DNA of 64,000 nt, taken from positions 1 to 64,000 of the forward strand of contig NZ_JAACYW010000015.1 in assembly GCF_015356825.1 (NCBI RefSeq), in the 5' to 3' direction. This DNA is from Catenulispora rubra (lineage in GTDB: Bacteria > Actinomycetota > Actinomycetes > Streptomycetales > Catenulisporaceae). Made by a program: the position numbers and the translations under genes. Below, piece by piece: positions 1-11,572 of the stretch. Every line of letters begins with the position of its first letter. Position 1 is the first letter of the stretch. Below the pieces are notes generated by a model. The model saw nothing but the letters and a program-made list of their open reading frames with translations, was not told the origin of the DNA and searched no databases.

Positions 1-12
1 TATAAGAGACAG
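1..12 (+). other. Nextera/Tn5 mosaic-end adapter remnant
   Basis: The first twelve bases, TATAAGAGACAG, are identical to the 3' end of the Tn5 mosaic end AGATGTGTATAAGAGACAG used in Nextera libraries. This is seen directly. That it is untrimmed adapter at a contig edge is an inference. Bases 13-139 contain no gene that can be supported. Confidence 0.8.
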
Positions 13-139
13 GTCCTACTCTCGACGGGGGTGCGGGGGCTGTGCGGGGCGCCGTCGGGGGCGCGGCAGCCGGGCGGTATCGGTGCCCGGCCGCCGCTCC
101 TCACTCATCGGTGAACGTGACAGCGCTCCATCCGATGGA

Positions 140-1732
140 TCAGATGACCGTCAGCGTCAGCGTGCTCTGGTACGTGCCGGCCGTGGTGGTGGTCGGGACG
201 TTCAGCGCCAGCGACGCGCCGATCTTGGCCGTGCCCAGGCCCGCGCCGGAGGCGGCGGAGACCAGGGTCCGGGACTGCGACAGGCCGGCGGTGCCGTTGT
301 CGGCGGCCGGGACGCCGTTCGCCGGGGCGACGGCCGGGCCGATGGTCAGGGTCTGGCCGGCCGAGCCGGTGGGCTGGCCGGGCGTCCACCCGAGGTTCTC
401 CGCGCTGATCTGGGCGGTGCCGCCGGTCTGCGAGAACGCCGTGGCCAGGCCGGAGGCGGTCCAGCCCGGGTTGCCCGCGCGGTTGTCCGTGACGGTCACC
501 GTCTCCAGCGAGCCGGAGGTGGTGAACAGGGTGCCGGTGCTGTTCAGCGCCGGGTCCGGCAGGGTGACCTGGCCGGTCGGCACGCTGATGTTCAGCGACC
601 CCGCGTCGACCGTCGTCGTGATGGTCTCAGTCGTGGTCGGGGGGACGAACTTGGTGATCGTGATCGGAACCGCCGACGAGACGGAGGCGCCGAACGCGGT
701 CGTGTTGGTGGGTACGAACGAGGCCGTGAGGCTGTGCGTGCCCAGGGCGAGGGTCGTGGTGTTGAACGCGGCCGAGCCGTTCGTCAGCGCGACCGTGCCC
801 AGCGTGGTGGTGCCGTCCATGAACGCGATCGAACCGGCGGCGGTCGCCGGCTGGACGCTCGCGGTCAGGTTGACGTTGCCGCCCTGCACCTGGCCCGAAC
901 CCGGGGTGGCGATCAGCGACGTGGTGGTGGCGACCGGACCGACCTGGTTGACGACGTACGAGGACGCCGTCGAGGTCGAGCTGGAGAAGTTCGCGTCGGT
1001 GGAGGTGAACGCGGCGGTGATGGAGTGCGTCCCGACCGACAGCGAGCTGGTCTGGTAGGTGGCCGTGCCGTTGGCCACCGCGACCGGGGTCGCGTTGAGC
1101 GCGGTCGTGCCGTCCAGGAAGACGACGGTGCCCGCCGCCGGGTTGACGGTCGCGGTCAGCGTGACCTGCGAGCCGAAGGTCACCGGGCTGGTCGGAGCCA
1201 GGCCCAGCGTGGTGGTGGTCGCCTTGCTGGACGCCGAGCTCCAAGCGGTCTCACTGGAGAACGTGAGCTGGCCGGAGAAGTCTCCGCCGACCGTGGTGCC
1301 CAGAGCCGGGACGCACTGGATGTCGATCGTGTACGGGGTCGTCCCCGACGCGTTCGGGTCCAGCTTGGTGACCGAGTACGAGGTCGCCAGGGTCCGCAGG
1401 TCGTTGGAGATGGCGATCGCGTAGCCGGCGCCGTTCGGGCCGGCCGGGAGCACGGAGACCGGCTCCTTCTTGACGGCCACGGCCCCGGAGGGGAAGTTGC
1501 CGCCGCTGATGATGCCGACGATGTCGGGGTCGGCCGCGGGGCAGACGTCCGAGGTGTTGATGTTGAACACCTGGGAGTCGGCGCCGGAGCTCGGCGAGAA
1601 CGTCAGCGTGCCGGTGGCGGCCGACGCGGTGGCGGCGCCGAGCACCGTCATCGCACCGACCGCGGTGGCGGTCGCAACCGCGGTCGCCGCGTAGCGGACG
1701 AACCTGTTGCTGAACAAGGTGCTTCTCCTCAT
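140..1732 (-). CDS. Secreted Ig-like/WxL-like surface protein
   Basis: A predicted exported cell-surface protein of 530 residues. Residues 1-38 form a signal peptide ending in ATASA. Two bacterial Ig-like repeats follow at about 172-262 and 268-362, both with the V-F-x-D-G-T-T core and the G-T-H-S strand. The last 165 residues are Thr/Ser rich and end in TYQSTLTLTVI, which resembles the last strand of WxL cell-wall-binding domains; that assignment is tentative. It is the last gene of the pst-like operon, 42 bases after the second PstS-like gene. It may anchor or present the upstream binding proteins at the cell surface. No LPXTG motif or C-terminal membrane segment is visible. Confidence 0.85.
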   Translation of the reverse strand: MRRSTLFSNRFVRYAATAVATATAVGAMTVLGAATASAATGTLTFSPSSGADSQVFNINTSDVCPAADPDIVGIISGGNFPSGAVAVKKEPVSVLPAGPNGAGYAIAISNDLRTLATSYSVTKLDPNASGTTPYTIDIQCVPALGTTVGGDFSGQLTFSSETAWSSASSKATTTTLGLAPTSPVTFGSQVTLTATVNPAAGTVVFLDGTTALNATPVAVANGTATYQTSSLSVGTHSITAAFTSTDANFSSSTSTASSYVVNQVGPVATTTSLIATPGSGQVQGGNVNLTASVQPATAAGSIAFMDGTTTLGTVALTNGSAAFNTTTLALGTHSLTASFVPTNTTAFGASVSSAVPITITKFVPPTTTETITTTVDAGSLNISVPTGQVTLPDPALNSTGTLFTTSGSLETVTVTDNRAGNPGWTASGLATAFSQTGGTAQISAENLGWTPGQPTGSAGQTLTIGPAVAPANGVPAADNGTAGLSQSRTLVSAASGAGLGTAKIGASLALNVPTTTTAGTYQSTLTLTVI

Positions 1733-1774
1733 CTGTTTACGTGGTGCGGGACGTGAGCGGCCGGACGGCCGTCA

Positions 1775-2778
1775 CTACGGGGCGGTAACGTTGGTGGTGC
1801 TACCGCAGTCGGAGGCGACGGTGAAGCCGTACTTCTGGATCGTCGCGGAGTCGGAGCAGACCAGGGAGTTGGAGCCGACGAAGGTGGTGCTCCAGGGCGC
1901 GGTGGCGGTGTCCGTCGTCGGGATGACGTTGTAGACCTCGCGGGTCACCGGGAAGGTCGAGTTGATCTGCTGCGCGGCGACCCCGCCGATGGCGCCGAGG
2001 ACGGCCTGGCCGCGCACGTCCTGGATGGTCTGCGACTCCTCGGCGTCGTAGGACGCGATGGAGAACGGGATGATCGAGGTGTCGGTCAGCACGCGGCCGT
2101 CCTGCTCCTCGATCGGCTGGCCGTGGGACTTGTCGGTGATGCAGGCGTACTTGCCGGCGACCACGTCGGCGTCCGTGATGCCCATCTTGCCCTCCCAGAA
2201 CGAGCGGGTGCCCGATCCGGCCTGCGGCAGCTGCGCGGTGATGGCGAAGTTCGGGGCGGTGCCCACGACCGCCGGGTTGCAGGTGTAGATGGACTGCAGC
2301 GTGGCCAGGTCCAGGTTGCGCGGGATCGTGACGTCGTTGCCGGTGATGGCGTAGGTCACGCCGTCCAGCGCGAACGGCACGTAGGTCAGCTGCGCGCCGC
2401 CGGTGGCGGCGAGGTTCAGGCTGGAGGAGCGGGAGAACTGCAGGCAGCCGTTGTTCGCGGCCAGCGACTGCAGCAGCGCGGTGCGGCCGGCGCCGGAGCC
2501 GTTCGGACGGGCGAGCGACTGGCAGGCCGCGGCGGCCTGGGTCGCGATCGTCGTCGAGCCGGTGGCGTCGTAGGAGCCGACGACCTTGGTGCCGCCGATG
2601 GTGATGTCGTTCGACAGCGCGTTCATCACCGGGGTGGTGGTGTCCGAGCCGACGCCGGCCAGCTGCCGGAACTGCGGCGCGCCGCTCGGGTCGGCCTGGG
2701 CCGAGTTCGCCGCGCCCAGCACGAACAACGCCACGGCGCTGACGACGCTGAGGCCGGCGAGCTTCTTCGCCTTCTGGT

Positions 2779-2782
<4 letters not shown>
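1775..2782 (-). CDS. Secreted PstS-like substrate-binding protein
   Basis: A 335-residue exported protein with a signal peptide (residues 1-30, ending in SAQA). It resembles the PBP-like family that includes phosphate-binding PstS: it has an N-terminal segment GVGSDTT, a central G-x-T-Y-A strand and the AGSGTRSFW segment that matches the ligand-binding SGT motif of PstS. There is no transmembrane anchor. Translation starts at GTG, whose bases overlap the TGA of the upstream 960-residue gene (GTGA), so the two are coupled. It is the second PstS-like protein of the operon. Its ligand cannot be read from the sequence. Confidence 0.75.
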
Positions 2783-5657
<2,875 letters not shown>

Positions 5658-5661
<4 letters not shown>

Positions 5662-7370
5662 GATCGGCGCCCCTTCCGCAGCCGGGACACCAAGGGCGGA
5701 CCGAAGACCGTGACCAGCAGTAGAGCCGCCGCCACGGCCGCGAGGTAGGCGCCGAGCGAATCGCCGAGCGAGTTGCCGACGGACACCGGCTCGGCGGCGG
5801 CGTCGGCGGCGTCCAGCGAGACCGGGGGAGAGCTCGGCGTGGTCGGCACGGTGACCACATGGCTCGTGGAACTGGGATGCGCCGACGGGCCGCCCTTGCC
5901 GGAAGCGCTCGCGGTCACCGGGCCGGTCGCCCCGCCGGTGCCGTTTCCACCGCTTCCGTTGTCGCCGCCCGAACCGCCGGACGAGCCTCCCGAGGAGCCG
6001 CCGCCGGAGCCGCCGGACGAGCCGCCCGCCGCGCCGACCGGGATCGCGGTCACCCCGTCGTCCGCACACTGGGTGCCGCCGGCCTTGTCGCAGGCCGCCG
6101 GGTTCGCGGCGCTCGCCACCAGGGTGTTGACCCCGCTGGTTGAGAACGTGGGGTTGTTGCAGGAGGAGATCACGATGTTCTGCACGACCGCCCCGGGGAT
6201 CCTCTTGATCTGGTTGAAGCCGGCCTGGACCAGGTTGATCGGCAGCGGCGAGTACCCGAGCGGGGCCATCGTGCTCTGGCCCTGGCACAGCAGGTAGTAG
6301 CCGAAGGCGCTCAGCGTCTGGCCCTTGGCCGTGTTGAACGGCGGCGCGGTGGACAGCGGGATGACCATGTAGCTGTAGCTGGACAGCGGGTACGTCCGCG
6401 GGTCGGAGTACCCGTACACGTTCGACAGGTTCTCGGTGAGGTACTTCGTGGGATCCGAGGCGTCCTGGTCGATCTGTGCCTGGGTCAGGGAGACCGCGAC
6501 GTTCGACGCGCTGGGCAGCGTGTAGAAGCCGGCCGCGTTGAGCATCTTCGCGACCGGGAATCCGGACTGGATCGCGTAGGAGTACTCGGTATACGTGATC
6601 GCGCCCTCCGAGGTGGGCTGCGCGACGTAGCCGGCGACCCCGGAGTCCAGCGACTGCGAGATGAAGGCCGATCCGGCCGGCGCCGGCGGGAAGAACGAGG
6701 TCGATCCGCAGTGCGGGGCGACCACGCGGCCGGCCGCGGAACAGAACGCGTCCCACACGCCCGGGTACTCGGCGGCCATCCAGCCCGTCAGCTGCGCGGT
6801 GGTGCCGGAGCCGTCGGTGCGCACCACCGGGATGATCTGCCGGGCCGGCAGCGTCAGGCCGGGGTTGGTCTTCGCGATCGCCGGGTCGTTCCAGCTGGTG
6901 ATGCCGCCGGTGAAGATCTTCGCGATCGTCTGGTCGTCCAGGCGCAGGTTCGTCACCCGGTGCCCGCCGATGTCCAGGTGGTACATGAACGCCGTGCCGC
7001 CGGCCACCACGGGCATGTAGGCGAACGGCTTGGTCGGCAGGACGTCCAGGGTGCCGTTGTCGACCGAGCCGTAGGGGATGTCGGAGATGGCGAAGTCGAC
7101 GGTGGCCGGGTCCGCCTTGAACTGGTTGCGGCCGTCGGAGGAGCCGGAGCCGGTGTAGCTGACCTGCATGCCGTACTGCGCGACGTCGCTGGTCCACTGG
7201 TTGACGGCGTTCTCGGCCCAGGTGGATCCGGCGCCGGCGATCGGCGCGTACTGCGTCGCCACCGCTGCCTGCGGGCTGGCCAGCTGCGTCCCGAGCAGGC
7301 CGAGGGCCGCGCCGAGCAGCAGGAGTCTGCCACGCGGCGATCGACGGCGCCGCGGGTGCTGGCGGTTCAT
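5658..7370 (-). CDS. pstS: Membrane-tethered phosphate-binding protein PstS
   Basis: A substrate-binding component of a phosphate-type ABC importer, 570 residues. A signal peptide (about 1-38) is followed by a PstS domain with GAGSTWAENAVNQW near the N terminus, YTGSGSSDGRNQF, DFAISDIPYG and RTDGSGTTAQLT, all standard phosphate-contacting segments. After residue 460 comes a long Gly/Ser linker, then a transmembrane helix near the C terminus (LAAVAAALLLVTVFG) and a basic tail. Most PstS proteins are shorter lipoproteins, so the linker plus helix is a different way of tethering. The ATG at 7370 overlaps the pstA stop codon, and its own stop overlaps the next gene's start. Confidence 0.85.
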
Positions 7371-8794
7371 GAAGGGCGCTCCGTGGGGTCGGGTTGGTCG
7401 GTCGCGGCGGGACTGGTCGCTGTGGGACCGGTCGGCGCGGGGTCGGTCAGCGCGGGGTCGGTCGGGGCCGGCTCGGTCGGGGCGAAGCCGATCGCCGCGA
7501 GGCCGGTCGCCTCGAAGCCGGCCGTCCCGTGGTCGGCCCGGCGCGCCAGGAACCGTGCCTGGACCCGCCTGGACGAGACGGTGCGGCGCCGGCGCTGCCG
7601 CCGGTTCAGCTGCCCCGCGCCCTTGCCGCCGACCGCCCGCGCGGCCACGAACAGCACCAGGACGAGCAGCATCAGCAGCGCCGCCGCGCCGTACCCGCGC
7701 GTGATGTAGTTCGGCTGGCCGGAGGTGACGAGTTTGAACGTCGCCAGCGGCAGCGAGGTCTGCGGGCCCCGGCGCGGGTCGTAGTTCGTGTACTGCGTGT
7801 AGCCCGCGGTCAGCAGCACCGGCGAGGTCTCGCCGATGCCGCGGGCCGCCCCCAGGATCACCGCCGTGGCCAGTCCCGACCGCGCGGTCGGGATGGTGAC
7901 CCGGAGCGCGGTCCGCCAGCGGCTGGCCCCCAGGGCGTAGGAGGCCTCCTTCAGATGGCCGGGCACCAGGCGGAGCACGACGTCGGAGGCGCGGATGATG
8001 ATCGGCAGCGTCATGATGCTCAGCGCGAGCGCCGCGGCCAGCCCCGACTTGGGGAGTCCGAACTCCAGGATGAGCAGCGCGAAGACGAACAGGCCGGCGA
8101 CGATCGAGGGCAGCGCGGTGGCCGCCGCGGCGACCGTCCGCACCAGGTTCGCCAGCCGGCCCGGGGACTCGTTCATGAACACCGCGCAGGCGATGCCGAG
8201 CGGGACGGTGATGGCCAGGGTGATCGTGATCTGCTCGACCGTGCCGATCACGGCGTGCCGCACGCCGCCGATCGAGATCGGCTGGACCGGGCCGGCCACC
8301 CGCAGGTCCTGCGTGTAGAAGTTCAGGTGGGTCAGCGACTTCACGCCGCCCCAGATCGGGAAGCCGACGATCAGCACCAGGACGCAGAACACGAGGATCG
8401 CGATGGAGTGCGTCACCACCGCCATCAGGCGGTCGCGCAGGATCGGGCCGCTCTCGTCGGTCCACACCAGGATCCCGTAGCAGATCAGGAACAGCGGATA
8501 GCACAGGACGACGAAGCCGAGGGGCCCGGAGAACGGTGCGAACCAGTCGCTGATCAGGACGGTCAGGCTCACGGCCGCGGCTGCGGCGCCGAGGAGCGCG
8601 AACAGGGCGTCGGGTTTCAGGCGCCGGACACGGCGGCGGCGTTCGGGCGGGGCGCCGTCCTCCGGCGATTCGGGCGGTTCCGGCGGGACGGTGGTCTCGT
8701 CGGAGTCCTGCGTCTCTAAGTCCTCGATGTTCTCGGTGTTCTCGATGTTCTCGATGTTTTCGAAGCCCTCGACGTCCTCGGCGATGGCGGTCAT
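7367..8794 (-). CDS. pstA: Phosphate ABC transporter permease PstA
   Basis: An inner-membrane permease, 475 residues, matching PstA. About six hydrophobic helices lie between residues 60 and 400, with the coupling-loop segment YALGASRWRTALRV and the following ARGIGETSPV typical of this family. Both ends are extended. The N terminus holds a Glu/Asn-rich tract (ENIENIENTENIE), and the C terminus holds repeats of the form PTDPAxTDPAPT. Such low-complexity arms are not part of the usual PstA. It starts one base after the pstC stop codon and its stop overlaps pstS, so all three should be co-translated. Confidence 0.88.
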   Translation of the reverse strand: MTAIAEDVEGFENIENIENTENIEDLETQDSDETTVPPEPPESPEDGAPPERRRRVRRLKPDALFALLGAAAAAVSLTVLISDWFAPFSGPLGFVVLCYPLFLICYGILVWTDESGPILRDRLMAVVTHSIAILVFCVLVLIVGFPIWGGVKSLTHLNFYTQDLRVAGPVQPISIGGVRHAVIGTVEQITITLAITVPLGIACAVFMNESPGRLANLVRTVAAAATALPSIVAGLFVFALLILEFGLPKSGLAAALALSIMTLPIIIRASDVVLRLVPGHLKEASYALGASRWRTALRVTIPTARSGLATAVILGAARGIGETSPVLLTAGYTQYTNYDPRRGPQTSLPLATFKLVTSGQPNYITRGYGAAALLMLLVLVLFVAARAVGGKGAGQLNRRQRRRRTVSSRRVQARFLARRADHGTAGFEATGLAAIGFAPTEPAPTDPALTDPAPTGPTATSPAATDQPDPTERPS

Positions 8795-8795
8795 C

Positions 8796-9848
8796 TCAGC
8801 CGCTGTCCCTTCCGGACCGGCTGCGCGCGATGATCGCCGACGCGGCCAGGTTGATGACCAGGGTGAGCAGGAACAGCACGAGACCGGCGGCCATGAGCGC
8901 GGAGAGTTCGAAGGGCGTCGCCGTGCCGTAGTGCGCGGCGATCAGCGCCGCCACCGAGCTGGCGCCGGCCTGCAGGATGTGCGGCTGGATGCGGAACACC
9001 AGCGAGATGATCATGTACACCGCGATCGTCTCGCCGAGCGCGCGGCCCAGCCCGAGCATCGCGCCGCCGATCACGCCGCCCCGGCCGAACGGCAGCACGA
9101 CCGTGCGGATCATGCCCCACTTGGTGGCGCCGAGCGCGTAGGCGCCCTCCCGCTCCCCCAGCGGGGCCTGGGAGAACGACTCGCGCATCAGGGAGCTGAC
9201 GATCGGGGTGATCATCAGGCCGACCACGAGGCCGGCGATGAAGGTCGAGGCGGTGTAGACGGTGAGCGGCGCCAGCGGGTCGCGGACCCGGGCGCCGGTG
9301 ACGTGGAACCCCGGGATCCAGCCCAGATAGGTCGCCATCCAGTGCGCGACGCCGACCGCCCGGTGCTCCAGGAACAGGAAGCCCCACAGGCCGTAGACCA
9401 CGCTCGGCACCGCGGCCATCAGGTCGATGAGGCTGGTGAACAGCGATCGCAGCCGGGGCGGGGCGTACTCGGAGATGTAGAGCGCTGTACCGAACGCCAG
9501 CGGCACCGCGATCACGATCGCGACGAGCCCGATGAGGATCGTTCCGGTCAGGATCCCGGCCACGCCGAACTTGGACGCGCCGCCGGTGCCGTTCCCCGGG
9601 GACCACGCGGCGGTGGTGAGGAAGCCGGTTCCGGCCACCCGCAGCGCCTGCGAGGCGCGGGTGCCGAGGAAGCCGCCGATGACGGCGATGATGGTGAGGA
9701 CCAGGATCCCGCTGCCGGCCAGGACGGTGAGGAAGACCCGGTCGCCGCCACGCGCGCGCAGACGTACGGCGCGCGGCGGTTCCGTGCCCGTCACCGGCGG
9801 CAGGTCGACGACTACCGTCTCGGCCGCCGGGATGGTTTGTTCCGTCAT
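8796..9848 (-). CDS. pstC: Phosphate ABC transporter permease PstC
   Basis: An inner-membrane permease of the PstC family, about 350 residues, partner of PstA in forming the translocation channel. It has a long first periplasmic loop, six predicted helices, PSVVYGLWGFLFL, and the coupling segment YALGATKWGMIRT followed by GRALGETIAVYM. The ATG at 9848 is preferred over an upstream GTG at 9857 because it overlaps the stop codon of the preceding gene as ATGA. A pstB ATPase gene would normally follow pstA but is absent here. The permeases must borrow an ATPase encoded elsewhere or work differently. Confidence 0.88.
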   Translation of the reverse strand: MTEQTIPAAETVVVDLPPVTGTEPPRAVRLRARGGDRVFLTVLAGSGILVLTIIAVIGGFLGTRASQALRVAGTGFLTTAAWSPGNGTGGASKFGVAGILTGTILIGLVAIVIAVPLAFGTALYISEYAPPRLRSLFTSLIDLMAAVPSVVYGLWGFLFLEHRAVGVAHWMATYLGWIPGFHVTGARVRDPLAPLTVYTASTFIAGLVVGLMITPIVSSLMRESFSQAPLGEREGAYALGATKWGMIRTVVLPFGRGGVIGGAMLGLGRALGETIAVYMIISLVFRIQPHILQAGASSVAALIAAHYGTATPFELSALMAAGLVLFLLTLVINLAASAIIARSRSGRDSG

Positions 9849-10237
9849 GCCAGGCACGCCCGGCCGCGTTCATCCCGGGTGGACGCGGGCAGCTCGGCGA
9901 GCAGGACGGAGTCGAGGAAGTGGGCGAGGTTGTAAAGGTTCTCCCGCCCCCGCAGATACGTCCGCGCCGACCGCGCGACGACCACGTTGTCGATCTCCAG
10001 CCGCCACGTCCGCCCCCCGGTGTCGGCGGCGACGCCGAGCACGGGCACCGCGTCGGCGATCCGCTCCCGCAGGAAGAGAATGGCCGCGTACCCGGTCTCG
10101 AAGTCCTCGAAGCAACCGGGCGCACGACCCAGAACCCGGTTGTTCCCGCCGACCAGGCGCCACGCCGGAAGCGCCGCCGAACCCGGCCCGGCGATCGCGG
10201 TCTGCGAAGGCCCGACGTGAAAGCGAGTATGTGCCAT
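9845..10237 (-). CDS. Small YegP/DUF1508-like protein, first gene of pst-like operon
   Basis: A 130-residue protein with no signal peptide or membrane segment. The segment WRLVGGNNRVLGRA followed by a Gly-Tyr-Ala helix resembles the DUF1508/YegP repeat (a Trp-Arg-Leu strand, a turn with Asn, then a helix). That similarity is by eye and tentative. The start at 10237 is the first ATG with a plausible product; an upstream in-frame start at 10264 would add nine Gly-rich residues. Its stop overlaps the pstC start, so it belongs to the operon. The function is unknown. Confidence 0.6.
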   Translation of the reverse strand: MAHTRFHVGPSQTAIAGPGSAALPAWRLVGGNNRVLGRAPGCFEDFETGYAAILFLRERIADAVPVLGVAADTGGRTWRLEIDNVVVARSARTYLRGRENLYNLAHFLDSVLLAELPASTRDERGRACLA

Positions 10238-10740
10238 GAGCCCGATACCTCCCCCACACCCCACAAGGACCGGACGCCGGAGGAGAATCAGTAGTCCGGC
10301 CGTCCGCGAACACTAGTTCCGTGCAGGCCGAAGGTCCCAGCCCACTGCGTCATAGCGGCGACCGAAGTGTTAACGCCGGACATGGCGCGGCCAAACCACA
10401 GACATTCGCAGCCCCCTGACCTTGGATGATTCACAGCGCCCCGCCGGTGACGCACAGTGACGATCATCGGTGGCTGCTCATCCGCTTTATCGACGGCTTT
10501 GCGCCCCGACACCGGCTCAGAGGTGCGAAGAGGTCCCGCCGATCATGCGGGCCGATACGCAACGGAAGTCGGCGGCGCGCGAATGGCGAGCGCGGCGCGA
10601 CCTTAAGCGGTCAACCGTACGGGGGTTGGTTCTCGCGGATGGGGCGGATCGCCGGCGATGTTCGACGCCGATGTTCGACGCCGATGTCGATAGCGATGTC
10701 GCTGGTCGGCCGATGTGTCACGAGGTCGCCGGTAAAATGC
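10238..10740. other. Intergenic region upstream of the pst-like operon
   Basis: No gene is supported in these 503 bases. The promoter of the leftward operon must lie here, but I see no convincing pair of PHO-box direct repeats. A perfect 13-base tandem repeat (GATGTTCGACGCC twice) lies at 10657-10682, followed by a third degenerate copy. Confidence 0.5.
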
Positions 10741-10780
10741 GAAATCGCCCCTGGCCAGAATTCCGGTCAGAGGCGATTTC
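10741..10780 (-). terminator. Intrinsic terminator of a former tRNA-Tyr gene
   Basis: Bases 10741-10749 (GAAATCGCC) and 10772-10780 (GGCGATTTC) form a perfect 9-bp inverted repeat around a 22-base loop that itself can pair in part. It lies six bases beyond the 3' end of the tRNA-Tyr fragment on the minus strand, where a tRNA terminator is expected. Confidence 0.7.
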
Positions 10781-10785
10781 CGATG

Positions 10786-10834
10786 TGGCAGGTGAAGGAT
10801 TCGAACCTTCGAAGCTTTCGCGACGGATTTACAG
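10786..10834 (-). other. tRNA-Tyr 3' half, probable attachment site
   Basis: On the minus strand these 49 bases read as the anticodon loop CTGTAAA (anticodon GTA), the 3' side of the anticodon stem, a variable arm, a full T arm (GAAGG, loop TTCGAAT, CCTTC), the acceptor strand ACCTGCC and discriminator A. The 5' side of the anticodon stem and the D arm are absent: the bases before the loop do not pair with TCCGT. A tRNA 3' half starting at the anticodon loop and followed by the native terminator is the usual scar of integration by a tyrosine recombinase. tRNA-Tyr is a known target in actinomycetes (SLP1). The intact copy would lie at the far end of the element, beyond the window. Confidence 0.7.
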
Positions 10835-10936
10835 GGAGGTGATGTGCCGCGCCTGACCTGCGCTGGAAGCTGTCCTTATCGAATTTTGACACAAGATCGG
10901 GTTCCGGGAGGTTTGGATCCACTCGACGTTTCTCGG

Positions 10937-11527
10937 CTATGCGTCGGGGTCCAGGAACTGGGTGATGAAACACGCAACTTGCCTGGAGGCGGAGCGGCCG
11001 ATCCACGTCGGGTAGTACCCGTCCCCGAGACCTGTGCTGAAGATCGCCATGCTGTGTCCGCTGGTGGCGTTGGTGACGATCGAAGCCCTCGCCGTGCTCG
11101 TGGTCGACCGGAATATCCGGCGGACCGGGCTCTCGTCCCCGGCTTGGTGAAGGCGGTTGAAGACGGCCACCGAGTCGAGGTCGATGAAGCAGCCGGCACC
11201 AGCATCGACGCCGTAGCCGGGGCGCTCGGTGTCGAGCTCCCAAGCTGTTACCGGCTCGTCGGCGATGGCCAGCTTCACGGCGACAACCCTCGGGTAGGGC
11301 GAGTCCAGCCGTTGAACCCGGGCAACATGCACCGGGTAGCTGCCTGGCGCAACGATAGCGCCGAACGCCACCGGACCATCCTGATCGAGCTCCATAAACG
11401 GGTCGCACGCGAACACCCGCCCACTCGGTAGACCGAGTTTCCCGATCTCTTCAACGGAGATCAGGAACGAGCCGGTGACGCCGTCGGTGAATATCCTGTC
11501 AAAGTTAGGCGGGCTGGGTTGCGCCAT
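10937..11527 (-). CDS. DUF4241 domain protein
   Basis: A 196-residue soluble protein matching DUF4241: VFACDPFMEL near residue 40, GSYPVHVARV, the GYGVDAGAGCFID core near residue 105 and the terminal GDGYYPTWIG segment. The function of the family is unsettled; its members occur in variable gene neighbourhoods. It is the first gene inside the island after the tRNA-Tyr fragment and is separated from the HEAT-repeat gene behind it by only 45 bases on the same strand. No partner toxin is visible. Confidence 0.75.
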   Translation of the reverse strand: MAQPSPPNFDRIFTDGVTGSFLISVEEIGKLGLPSGRVFACDPFMELDQDGPVAFGAIVAPGSYPVHVARVQRLDSPYPRVVAVKLAIADEPVTAWELDTERPGYGVDAGAGCFIDLDSVAVFNRLHQAGDESPVRRIFRSTTSTARASIVTNATSGHSMAIFSTGLGDGYYPTWIGRSASRQVACFITQFLDPDA

Positions 11528-11572
11528 GTTGTGTCCTGACGATCATGCGGCACGGTGGCGAAAACCGTGGCC

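Noticed and set aside
83-1756. Long plus-strand open frame of Arg/Gly-rich sequence
   Set aside because: It is the antisense of the Ig/WxL gene and has no signal or domain; high GC makes such frames common.
10288-10512. Small minus-strand gene upstream of the pst-like operon
   Set aside because: No ribosome-binding site, no family and unusual composition; treated as chance.
10786-10866. A complete tRNA-Tyr gene
   Set aside because: A GCAGGT six-mer upstream could mimic the 5' acceptor strand, but the anticodon stem and D arm do not pair, so only the 3' half is accepted.
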